A stretch of 64,000 bases of DNA. Origin: Ornithinibacillus californiensis. Lineage in GTDB: Bacteria; Bacillota; Bacilli; Bacillales; Amphibacillaceae. How positions within the stretch are numbered: the stretch's first letter is position 1; every line of letters starts with the position of its first letter. The position numbers and the translations under genes are program-made. The notes under the pieces were generated by a model. It was given only the letters and a program-made list of their open reading frames with translations, searched no databases and was not told the origin of the DNA. The stretch covers positions 44,601 to 108,600 of the forward strand of contig NZ_LDUE01000006.1 in assembly GCF_001038485.1 (NCBI RefSeq). The letters run 5' to 3'. This document shows, piece by piece, positions 17,030 through 25,022 of the stretch.

Positions 17030-18550
17030 ATGTTGAATAGATTACTTAGGAAAACTCACAGGAAAAAGGTAAAAAACGAGCAATCATCGAATGAAAAAAA
17101 TACGTTAAAAGAGTCAGACATAGATGCAAACTTAGAAAATACAATTAATTTATTTAAATCTCTTTATTCCTACTCTGATAATCAAGACGTTATCTTACGG
17201 ACCATACATATTCCAGGTATAAATAAAAACGCAGCTATATTTTTTATCAACACCATCACAAATCCAATGTCGATAGAAGACTATATTGTTAGTCCATTGT
17301 TGCAAAACAACGATGCCACTAAACAAGTGGAAGATATAATTACCGTCCAATCGATGAAAACAAATACTAGAATAAGTGACATAGTTACCCATATCAATAA
17401 TGGAAACACAGCACTCTTTGTAGATGGTGAAAAACATGCTTACTTAATTGGGTCATCAAATTTCGAAGGAAGAGCAGTTGAGAAAACACAAAATGAAAAC
17501 GTCGTAAAAGGACCAAAAGAAGCATTTAACGAAAAGGCCGCTACTAATATATCTTTAATTCGCAAAAAAATTAAAAGTGAAAGTCTAGTTGTAGAGTCAC
17601 TAATTATTTCTAAACGATCTAGAAATGACTTATATATCGTTTATGAAAAAGACCTTGTAGATGACAAGTTACTACAAAATGTTAAAAACCGAGTGAACTC
17701 TCTAGACGTTGATGCTGTACAAAATCTCAGTCTGCTTGAACAACATATCGAAGAGCGAAAATATTCAATTTTTCCTACCGTCTTATACACAGAACGGCCA
17801 GATCGAGCTGCTTCTTTTATAGAGGATGGATATATTGTTTTATTGATGGATAATTCACCTGATTCACTAGTGTTACCTGCTACATTTTGGTCCTTCTTTC
17901 ATACATCGGAGGAACACTATTTAAGGTTCCCATATGGAAATTTTACGAGGCTTCTTCGTATAATGGCTTTATTTATTACACTGTTTACATCTTCTGTTTA
18001 TGTAGCAGTGGTTACCTACCATTCCGAAATGGTACCACCGGACCTATTACTAGCAATTGCTGCAACTAGAGAAAAGGTCCCATTTCCTGCTGCAGTGGAA
18101 GTATTTTTAATGGAATTTGCCTTCGAATTGATTAGAGAAGCAGGATTGCGTGTTCCTAGTCCTATTGGACCCACTATTGGTATTGTTGGAGCACTTATTT
18201 TAGGTCAGGCCGCAGTACAGGCAAATATTGTCAGTCCCATTGTAGTTATTATTGTAGCCTTGGGAGGATTGAGCTCTTTTGCAATTGGTGATATTAGTAT
18301 GAATTTTACGGTTAGGATAGGTAGGTTATTATTACTATTTGCCGCAAGTTTCATGGGACTTTTTGGTCTAACAGCATTGTTTACCATGGGGATTTTTTAT
18401 ATGGTTTCCATCAAGTCTTTTGGTGTACCATACTTATCACCTTTAACACCATTTTACGCCTCGTCTGGTGATAAAATCTTTAGGAAGGTGTTGCAGAAAG
18501 AAATACTAAGACCAGGTTATGTAAAACCTAAAGATATCAAAAAGCGATAA
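17030..18550 (+). CDS. Germinant receptor A subunit (GerA/GerKA family)
   Basis: 506 aa. Large N-terminal cytoplasmic region (about 1-300) with the GerA-family core DISDIVTHINNGNTALFVDG-like wording and ERPDRAASFIEDGYIVLLMDNSP, then five or so TM segments from about residue 308 (FTRLLRIMALFITLFTSSVY) with the conserved REAGLRVPSPIGPTIGIVG and LGGLSSFAIGD blocks. A subunits sit in the inner spore membrane and form the oligomeric nutrient-gated channel with B and C. The N-terminal extension is Lys/Glu-rich. Immediately downstream of the spoVA-type operon but behind a terminator. Ligand cannot be inferred. Confidence 0.93.
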   Translation: MLNRLLRKTHRKKVKNEQSSNEKNTLKESDIDANLENTINLFKSLYSYSDNQDVILRTIHIPGINKNAAIFFINTITNPMSIEDYIVSPLLQNNDATKQVEDIITVQSMKTNTRISDIVTHINNGNTALFVDGEKHAYLIGSSNFEGRAVEKTQNENVVKGPKEAFNEKAATNISLIRKKIKSESLVVESLIISKRSRNDLYIVYEKDLVDDKLLQNVKNRVNSLDVDAVQNLSLLEQHIEERKYSIFPTVLYTERPDRAASFIEDGYIVLLMDNSPDSLVLPATFWSFFHTSEEHYLRFPYGNFTRLLRIMALFITLFTSSVYVAVVTYHSEMVPPDLLLAIAATREKVPFPAAVEVFLMEFAFELIREAGLRVPSPIGPTIGIVGALILGQAAVQANIVSPIVVIIVALGGLSSFAIGDISMNFTVRIGRLLLLFAASFMGLFGLTALFTMGIFYMVSIKSFGVPYLSPLTPFYASSGDKIFRKVLQKEILRPGYVKPKDIKKR

Positions 18551-18561
18551 GGGGGGTATAT

Positions 18562-19671
18562 ATGGAGCAATCCAAACAGTTAATTGGAATAAAAGAATAT
18601 GTGGCAATTGCCCTATTAATGATTGGTACAAAGCTTACCGATGATACCCCTTCCATAATATTTGAAAACGTTAAGAATGCTGGTTGGATGACCCCTATTA
18701 TTAATGGGCTTATTGCAATTATTCCAATTTACTTTCTGATGAAGGTAGTAACTAACTATAAGAGTAAAAATTTAGCAGAGGTTACCGATCATTTATTTGG
18801 TAAATTCTTTAGTTTCCTTATTTTGTTATTACTTTTAGCAGTGGGACTATCTGCAGTTATAATCGACACTGCTATTTATACAGATATAATCGGAACCATG
18901 TATTTTAGTAAGACACCTACTATCATTATCTATGGAATATTAATGTTTGTATGTGCTTACGGTGCGTCCAGAGGATTTGAACAAATCGGATCGGTTGCAT
19001 GGATTGTATTTCCATATTTACAAGGATCGCTATTACTAGCATTAATCTTAACAATTGGCCAAGGAAATACAGCCTTCCTATTCCCTCTCTTTGGACCTGG
19101 AACTTGGGAAGTGGTGAAAGAAAGCTCATTAAAACTATCCATATACGCTGACTTCCTATATCTATTTCTTTTTTACCCATATATTAAAAATAGTAAAGTA
19201 TTCAAAAAAGGAACTTGGTTATCTTTTATTTTAATAGTCATAAATATGAGTATTTCAATGGCTTGTTATGTATTTTTATTTGATTATCAGTCTATAATGC
19301 AACTAAATTATCCCTATCATGAAGTAATACGAACTATTACTTTTGGTTTTATGATAAATATGGAAGCATTATTTCTACCATTTTGGCTAATTGCTTCTTT
19401 TGTAAGATTTAGTATTTATTTGTATGTGATTGCTATTCTTTTTGGACATTTATTTAAGATTAAGCACTTTGAATACTTGATTCCATCACTAGCAACCTCA
19501 ATCGTTTTCTTAGGTATGATCCCAGAAAGCCCCACTTTTGCCATCTTCAACCTAAGAGAAAATCTAATACTAATCGTATCACCTCTTTTTTTCTTTTTAC
19601 CTTGTCTTATGTGGCTAGTAGCAAAACTTAAAGGAGAGTATAAAAATGCCAATAAGAAAAAAGTTGGGTAG
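18562..19671 (+). CDS. Germinant receptor B subunit (GerB family, APC superfamily)
   Basis: 369-aa integral membrane protein with about ten TM helices, of the GerAB/spore-germination permease family within the APC superfamily (GIKEYVAIALLMIGTKLTDDTP, GASRGFEQIGSVAW, LLALILTIGQGN). B subunits bind the nutrient germinant, usually an amino acid. AAGGGGGG precedes the ATG. The 3' end overlaps the C-subunit gene by 26 nt, indicating tight coupling. Confidence 0.93.
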   Translation: MEQSKQLIGIKEYVAIALLMIGTKLTDDTPSIIFENVKNAGWMTPIINGLIAIIPIYFLMKVVTNYKSKNLAEVTDHLFGKFFSFLILLLLLAVGLSAVIIDTAIYTDIIGTMYFSKTPTIIIYGILMFVCAYGASRGFEQIGSVAWIVFPYLQGSLLLALILTIGQGNTAFLFPLFGPGTWEVVKESSLKLSIYADFLYLFLFYPYIKNSKVFKKGTWLSFILIVINMSISMACYVFLFDYQSIMQLNYPYHEVIRTITFGFMINMEALFLPFWLIASFVRFSIYLYVIAILFGHLFKIKHFEYLIPSLATSIVFLGMIPESPTFAIFNLRENLILIVSPLFFFLPCLMWLVAKLKGEYKNANKKKVG

Positions 19672-20905
19672 AATTATCTTCTCACTTTTAGCATTATTGT
19701 GGCTCAGTGGATGTTGGGATCAAAAGGAAGTGGAAGAACAAGCATATGTAATTGGTATCGGGATTGATAAAGCTGAAGATCAGGAGAATCGGGTAAAAAT
19801 AACTTATTTAATCTCGAATCCAGAAGCTGGTGCAACCGCCCAAGGGGGTGGGTCTGGGGAACAACCGAGAGAAATTATTTCTTTTGTTGCAGACGAATTT
19901 ATCTCTTCAACAAACCTAGCAAATTCAGTTATTGCTAAACAAATTACTTACGATTTACTGAGAATGATTGCAGTTTCAGAAGAGTTTGCAAGAGATGAAC
20001 AATTTATTAGGTGGATATATGATGCAACAAAAGCAATGGAGATTAAGAGAGACATTAAATTTCTAGTAACAAAAGAAGATACTGCAACTTTTTTCCAAAC
20101 TAATAACCCTATACTAGAGACAAGACCACATGAATACTTTGAAAAAATATTGAATACTGGATTTAATAATGGTACCATCCCTAAATCCGAGTTAAACCAA
20201 TTTTTCCGAATAACCGAGGCGGATGCGGATTTGTTCCTAGGAATCTACAGTTCTTCCGAAAAAGAAAGAAGACAACAATCAGGTGAGGATCCACACCAAA
20301 TTACTGCCGGAGAATTTCAATTTGAAGGTGAGACAAACACAACCCAATTTATAGGTTCAGCCGTATTCAAGGAAGGACAAATGATTGATTCGTTAACGAT
20401 TGAAGAAACTAGATTAGCAATTTTATTAAACCCAACCTTGAAACCAGGGTTCTTTTTAGGAACATTACCAGATCCCTTTGATGAAACATATCGAATAGTG
20501 ATTCGCGTGGAAAATAATGGCCCGTTAAAAGTGGACATGAAACTTAAAAGCGGTACGCCAAATATCGATGTAATCGTGCCGTTAACTATTGAGGTACTAT
20601 CCAACCATAGTATGACAGACTATCCAAAAGATGCTGAGAAGCGAAACAAGCTCAAAAAGTCAATACAAGAGAGTCTTACCAAAAAAATTGAAGATCTTAT
20701 AAGAAAAACTCAAGAAGAATATAAAACAGAACCGTTTGGTTGGTCATTAATAGCTAGGAAAAAATTTAGTACCCTTTCTGAATGGGAGAATTTTGACTGG
20801 ATGAAAACCTATCCAGACATGAATACAAATGTTTCTGTACAAATAAAACTTGGTAAATTTGGTAGGCAAAGTGACTTACCGAGGATTGAGGAGATTCGAG
20901 ATTGA
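19646..20905 (+). CDS. Germinant receptor C subunit (GerC lipoprotein)
   Basis: 419-aa lipoprotein. Signal ends LLWLSGCW with lipobox; the mature start CWDQKEVEEQAYVIGIGIDKAE is diagnostic of GerAC/GerBC/GerKC. It contains the three-domain GerC architecture in size, with SLTKKIEDLIRKTQEEY helix and the C-terminal ending. It is inserted on the outer face of the inner spore membrane after acylation by Lgt. Translation begins inside the B-subunit gene at an ATG preceded by AAAGGAGAG. Confidence 0.93.
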   Translation: MPIRKKLGRIIFSLLALLWLSGCWDQKEVEEQAYVIGIGIDKAEDQENRVKITYLISNPEAGATAQGGGSGEQPREIISFVADEFISSTNLANSVIAKQITYDLLRMIAVSEEFARDEQFIRWIYDATKAMEIKRDIKFLVTKEDTATFFQTNNPILETRPHEYFEKILNTGFNNGTIPKSELNQFFRITEADADLFLGIYSSSEKERRQQSGEDPHQITAGEFQFEGETNTTQFIGSAVFKEGQMIDSLTIEETRLAILLNPTLKPGFFLGTLPDPFDETYRIVIRVENNGPLKVDMKLKSGTPNIDVIVPLTIEVLSNHSMTDYPKDAEKRNKLKKSIQESLTKKIEDLIRKTQEEYKTEPFGWSLIARKKFSTLSEWENFDWMKTYPDMNTNVSVQIKLGKFGRQSDLPRIEEIRD

Positions 20906-21060
20906 GATTATTTATTTGGGCTGTTATGCTAATAATGTTCTTTTACACAATTGGCTTTTCAATTACACTTTGGAAAGGAAATAGCAAGAAAGGGTCGATT
21001 GCTGTTCTATTCCTTGCTCTAGCCATAGTGATAACACCCTTTATTGCTGTTCTAAAATAA
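20902..21060 (+). CDS. Small two-helix membrane protein overlapping gerC; candidate germinant receptor D subunit
   Basis: 52-aa ORF with a TTG start that overlaps the gerC stop (TTGA) and has AGGAG 8 nt upstream, so translation is coupled to gerC. The product has two hydrophobic helices, about residues 3-23 (WAVMLIMFFYTIGFSITLW) and 32-50, joined by a short basic turn (KGNSKKGS). Small two-TM D subunits have been described beside some Bacillales GR operons, and size and place fit. No sequence signature is known to me, so the assignment is by topology and context. The terminator begins 2 nt after its stop, which places it firmly in the operon. Confidence 0.75.
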   Translation: MRLFIWAVMLIMFFYTIGFSITLWKGNSKKGSIAVLFLALAIVITPFIAVLK

Positions 21061-21061
21061 G

Positions 21062-21090
21062 ATAGGCTTACACTATTCACGTAAGCCTAT
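21062..21090. terminator. Bidirectional terminator between ger operon and GDH-like gene
   Basis: Perfect 10-bp stem ATAGGCTTAC (21062-21071) with GTAAGCCTAT (21081-21090), T-rich on the plus-strand exit (TCTCAT) and AT-rich on the other side. Serves the ger operon and probably the convergent dehydrogenase gene. Confidence 0.82.
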
Positions 21091-21105
21091 TCTCATCATG
21101 CGATA

Positions 21106-22485
21106 TTAATATAACTTTCCTTGACGATACAGAATTATTGAAAGCTTCATTACAGCATGAATGTAACAATTCTGCCTTAATGGAAAAGGATCCCCAAAAA
21201 ACTGTGGTAACACTGAGTTAAATGTCTCTTTCATTTTATCATATAACTTTTCGAACACTTCTTCCTCACTATAGAATTGAGTTTCTCTTCCCTGAAGCCA
21301 CTCGAGATAGGAAACAATGACACCGCCAGCATTTGCTAGTATATCTGGGATAATTATTATTCCTTTTTCACTTAAGTAATCGTCTGCTTCTGTTGTCACC
21401 GGTGCATTGGCGCCCTCGACAATTATCTCAGCCTTAATACTCATCATATTTTCCTGATGAATTTGGTTTTCTAGTGCTGCCAAAAATAACACATCAACAT
21501 CGAGCATAAGAATTTCTTCACGATTTAATATAGTTGCTTTAATTTCAGCTTGATTCAATTGCTCGTCACTTATAGGAAGATCCCCTTTATTTAGTGAAAC
21601 AAACTTAACTAATGAAGGAATGTCTAGTCCATCGGAATTATATAATGTTACATTTCGATCACTAACTGCTACAACCTTATTATTAAGGTGATTACACTGA
21701 TAGGCGGATAATGCCGCTACTGATCCTACGTTACCAAAACCTTGAATTGCTAGCTTTAATGGCTTCTCCTTTAAAGACAGAGCTGTCTTAGCAAAGATAT
21801 TATCCCGTTCTGCTAACCAATTTTCTTTATCACAGACAAAATCATGCAATAAATACCGAAACGTGAAGTAGACTCCTTTACCAGTCGCTTCTCTTCTACC
21901 TAAAGAACCTCCATTGACCACGCTCTTACCGGTAAAACTACCAAGGTAAGATTCACCAGGTCTAATGCTTTTGTACTCTGCCATCATCCAGTCCATTTCT
22001 CGCTCACCTGTTCCAACATCAGGTGCAGGGATATCCTTATCTGGACCAAGAATGTCACTAAAATATTGAACATATTTCTTACAAATCACATAAAGATCCT
22101 TTTCATTATAATCTCTAGGGTTAATTACTACGCCACCTTTTCCCCCACCAAAAGGGACCTCGTGAAGTGCATTTTTAAGTGTCATGAGTGAAGCAAGATT
22201 AACTACTTCATCCTCATTAACCGTTTCGTGAAAGCGTATTCCACCTTTATAGGGACCTAGTACATTATTATGTTGGACACGAAAAGAAGGAATTCGAACA
22301 ACTTGACCGTCTTCTAATGCAATCCTTAGATAGGATTTATTAACATGATCTGGTGTGGAGAGGATGGAAAGCAAGGAAGAAAATGCCTTATTCCTCCCCT
22401 CTCCAGTTAATTCTGGTAAAAAATCTTTATCATCTACTAATGCTTTTAAGGAATCACTTACAATATCAACCGTTTGATTTGCCAC
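21106..22485 (-). CDS. Glu/Leu/Phe/Val-type amino acid dehydrogenase, glutamate dehydrogenase-like
   Basis: 459-aa NAD(P)-dependent amino acid dehydrogenase; GTG start with GGAGGT 6 nt upstream. Substrate-binding domain: GPYKGGIRFHE, TLKNALHEVPFGGGKGG with the catalytic Lys, and PAPDVGTGEREMDWM with the catalytic Asp. The nucleotide domain has GFGNVGS. Compared with GudB/RocG (about 424-426 aa) it is longer by about 30 residues and carries an insertion around LLHDFVCDKENWLAERDNIF and a C-terminal extension, so it is a separate subgroup; reaction likely glutamate + NAD(P) to 2-oxoglutarate + ammonia, but another amino acid is possible. A transporter gene lies just upstream on the same strand. 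Confidence 0.85.
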   Translation of the reverse strand: MANQTVDIVSDSLKALVDDKDFLPELTGEGRNKAFSSLLSILSTPDHVNKSYLRIALEDGQVVRIPSFRVQHNNVLGPYKGGIRFHETVNEDEVVNLASLMTLKNALHEVPFGGGKGGVVINPRDYNEKDLYVICKKYVQYFSDILGPDKDIPAPDVGTGEREMDWMMAEYKSIRPGESYLGSFTGKSVVNGGSLGRREATGKGVYFTFRYLLHDFVCDKENWLAERDNIFAKTALSLKEKPLKLAIQGFGNVGSVAALSAYQCNHLNNKVVAVSDRNVTLYNSDGLDIPSLVKFVSLNKGDLPISDEQLNQAEIKATILNREEILMLDVDVLFLAALENQIHQENMMSIKAEIIVEGANAPVTTEADDYLSEKGIIIIPDILANAGGVIVSYLEWLQGRETQFYSEEEVFEKLYDKMKETFNSVLPQFFGDPFPLRQNCYIHAVMKLSIILYRQGKLY

Positions 22486-22565
22486 AATATTACCTCCAAC
22501 ATATTATTACTTCCAGTATGATTGTAACAAATGCAAACCTGGATACCAATGATAATTATCTAAAT

Positions 22566-23981
22566 TTACAGAATAAAAATTGCAAATAATGTCATGACAA
22601 ACAATCCAATGATGACTGGTAGGAAGTTTTTACGAACTAGATCCATCACAGAAACACCACAAAAACCTGCAATCGCAATAAGTGAGGACCAGGCTACAAT
22701 CGTCCCTCCACCAGTCCATATCGCTCCCATTTGGCCAATGGCAGCAAGTGTAGCAGTATCCATACCTTGGGTCTCCAATGATGCTGCGAGAGCACCCGTT
22801 AACGGTAATCCTGAGAAACCTGATCCATCTAGTCCGGTAATAATGCCTATAATTAATACGCTAAACGCCGCAAGTATGGCACTTTGTGGTAAAAACTCTT
22901 GCGAAGCTTCGACCAAACCAAATAATAACGAAGGTCCCTCCTCTACTCCCAAAATACTTCCTGCAAAATCTCCGCTTCCTAAAAAGAAGAAACCTGCTAT
23001 TGGTATAACCGGTCCCATTGCTTTGAATGCGAAGACAAAACCGTCCGTAATATGATTTGAAATATAATCGAGGGCATGATGTTTACCAAATGCCACTGTC
23101 GATAATAGTAACAATATAACAGCTACACCACCAACAAATGCCGCTCCATCTCCACCTACTAAACCACCACTATTAGTAAATAACTTATTATACATCATAT
23201 AAATTACAACAATTAATAAGGAAAGTGGTACAAATATAGCAAACACTTTACTCCATCTCGATAAATTATTCGTCTTAGCTTCATTGGTAGTGTTTTCAGC
23301 GGCATTTAAAGTGTTTAGGTCTGTCTCATTACGTGGATCCTCCTTTGATCGAATTCCCTTTCGATACATAAAGTAAGCAAGGATTATCGCAATACCACCA
23401 GCTACTACTGATAACATCAAAGCTTTATCTGCCACTAACCCCGCATCAATTCCCGCTGATGTGGCGGACAAACTTGGTGCGACCTGAACAATATAGTCGG
23501 ATGATAAAGCCATTCCTTGACCTGCAAGCGCAATCGCAACAGCAGCAGTTATAGCTGGTAATCCTGCTCTTACTGCTGCAGGAACGAGTAGAGCACAAAT
23601 CAAAGGTACCGCTGGCGTCGGCCAGAAGAATAATGAGATTACATAGGTTACACCTACTAATACAAAAAACGATATATGTCCATTCACCATGATTTTTTGG
23701 ATCGGTTGAATCATTCTTACGTCTGCTCCTAAATCCTTTAAAGAATTTAGTAATGCTAACATGAAAGTAATAATTAAGAAAATACTAAATAGCTCTTGTG
23801 CGGCTATTAAGTTCGCATTAAAGATAGCTGTAAATCCATCTACAATACTTCCCTTATACACCCAAGCAATAATAAATGTTCCTAATAGAGTCGGAAGAAC
23901 GACACCTTTTCGGAATATCATTGTTACAATGATAGCTAGTGTAAAAATACCATAAAGCCAATGGGCTAAAGTAAGCTCCAT
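22566..23981 (-). CDS. Polytopic transporter of the ion-transporter type, unknown substrate
   Basis: 471-aa membrane protein with about 12 hydrophobic segments and a central hydrophilic loop (about 210-245, RSKEDPRNETDLNTLNAAENTTNEAK). Blocks such as SLFFWPTPAVPLICALLVPAAVRAG and GLDGSGFSGLPLTGALAASLETQG suggest two inverted halves with re-entrant loops like the GntP/CitMHS/DASS-type anion transporters, but no family name is certain. It lies upstream of the GDH-like gene, 80 nt apart on the same strand with no terminator between them, so it may import the amino acid or a related carboxylate that the enzyme uses. Confidence 0.7.
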   Translation of the reverse strand: MELTLAHWLYGIFTLAIIVTMIFRKGVVLPTLLGTFIIAWVYKGSIVDGFTAIFNANLIAAQELFSIFLIITFMLALLNSLKDLGADVRMIQPIQKIMVNGHISFFVLVGVTYVISLFFWPTPAVPLICALLVPAAVRAGLPAITAAVAIALAGQGMALSSDYIVQVAPSLSATSAGIDAGLVADKALMLSVVAGGIAIILAYFMYRKGIRSKEDPRNETDLNTLNAAENTTNEAKTNNLSRWSKVFAIFVPLSLLIVVIYMMYNKLFTNSGGLVGGDGAAFVGGVAVILLLLSTVAFGKHHALDYISNHITDGFVFAFKAMGPVIPIAGFFFLGSGDFAGSILGVEEGPSLLFGLVEASQEFLPQSAILAAFSVLIIGIITGLDGSGFSGLPLTGALAASLETQGMDTATLAAIGQMGAIWTGGGTIVAWSSLIAIAGFCGVSVMDLVRKNFLPVIIGLFVMTLFAIFIL

Positions 23982-24111
23982 TTACATCTTCCTCTCTTTC
24001 CGTTGTGCTATAGCCTATGCGGAGCTCAACATAGCGGTGAAAGGGTAATTCAAAAATATGTAAGTATTTTTACACATATCGCTCACTAAATTAAGTTATA
24101 TAAAATATAAA

Positions 24112-24138
24112 GGGCAACCTCTTTTCAAGAGATTACCC
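24112..24138 (-). terminator. Terminator of thiT transcript
   Basis: On the minus strand GGGTAATCTCTT pairs with AAGAGGTTGCCC (two mismatches), followed by TTTATATTTTATAT. Located 29 nt beyond the thiT stop. Confidence 0.75.
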
Positions 24139-24166
24139 ATGTGAGCAGAATTTATTTTTATCTTTA

Positions 24167-24739
24167 TTATGCAGCAGAAAGCAGTGTTCTTGGTTGTTTG
24201 TGAAATAAGAAGTATACCGCAATTGTGCAAATTATTATAGAAGGAGCTATATAACTAATATTATACAAGAATGAATACATCCAAACATTCATGCCTTCAA
24301 TTGCTGATTCAAAAAATACAATCCCAGCAACAAAATGTGCAACAAATCTTAGAATAGATCCAAGAATGACACCTAGTAAAATATAAGAGAAATAAGCCCT
24401 AGTATTACCGTCCTTTAAGGCATTTTTGATTTTACTTGCAAATATCCCAGCAAATCCTAGTAATGTAAATGCAACTAAGTAATCAATTGCGCCTTGTAAC
24501 CAATGCATAATCCAAGCTTGGCCAACTGCTATTTGTAGTACTCCCCATAAGAAACCGGACAATAGCCCTCCTTTAATTCCCCAACGAAATGCAACGATAA
24601 ATACTGGAATCATTGCGAGTGAAATAGAACCGCCCTGAGCCCAAACCTTAAAAGATAAAAATGGAGCTAGATCTAACACTAATGCTAAAGCTGTAAATAT
24701 TGCTACTTCAATTAAAAATAATGTACGTTTTGAATTCAC
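24167..24739 (-). CDS. thiT: ThiT, thiamine-specific S component of ECF transporter
   Basis: 190-aa membrane protein with six TM helices. The N-terminal family block is LFLIEVAIFTALALVLDLAPF, then VWAQGGSISLAMIPVFIVAFRWG, and WIMHWLQGAIDYLVAFTLLGFAG. ThiT binds thiamine with picomolar affinity and uses the shared EcfAA'T module. Start: a GTG at 24739 with GGGGAGG 8 nt upstream is preferred. The longer frame to 24808 runs into the riboswitch terminator hairpin and adds non-homologous residues. Controlled by the TPP riboswitch upstream. Confidence 0.92.
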   Translation of the reverse strand: MNSKRTLFLIEVAIFTALALVLDLAPFLSFKVWAQGGSISLAMIPVFIVAFRWGIKGGLLSGFLWGVLQIAVGQAWIMHWLQGAIDYLVAFTLLGFAGIFASKIKNALKDGNTRAYFSYILLGVILGSILRFVAHFVAGIVFFESAIEGMNVWMYSFLYNISYIAPSIIICTIAVYFLFHKQPRTLLSAA

Positions 24740-24797
24740 ATCAAATTCCTCCCCAGATTGTATTCTAAAATCGAAAAAGATTTTTAAACACAAAAAA

Positions 24798-24846
24798 AGC
24801 AATGCCAAGGGGAAGCTTCCTGATGGGGAATTCCACTCACATTGCT
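24798..24846 (-). terminator. Riboswitch-controlled terminator (TPP expression platform)
   Basis: On the minus strand AGCAATGTGAGTGGAA pairs imperfectly with TTCCCCTTGGCATTGCT, outer 7 bp perfect, followed by TTTTTTTG. It lies between the TPP aptamer and the thiT ribosome binding site, as expected for transcription termination when TPP is bound. Confidence 0.82.
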
Positions 24847-24869
24847 TACAAATCCATCAAAAAAGCCAC

Positions 24870-24956
24870 CATCCCTACGCTAGTACTAACTAACAGGTTC
24901 AAAGGGTCAGAACATTTTACTGTTCACTCTCAGCCAATTTGGCTCCCCCTGTGGAC
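24870..24956 (-). promoter_or_regulatory. TPP riboswitch (thi box)
   Basis: Minus-strand sequence contains the conserved TPP aptamer segments in order: CAGGGGGAGCC, GGCTGAGAGTG, TGACCCTTTGAACCTG and GTTAGTACTAGCGTAGGGA. The P3 arm (about 24910-24925) is short. Binding of thiamine pyrophosphate should favour the terminator downstream and shut off thiT. Confidence 0.97.
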
Positions 24957-25022
24957 TATAAATTCACTTTTTTTGCTACTGTTATTGTAGCCTATGTTTA
25001 GATTTTTGGCAATCCTTCCAAT

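Noticed and set aside
24802..24990. Plus-strand ORF in the thiT leader
   Set aside because: It is the complement of the TPP riboswitch and its terminator; no ribosome binding site.
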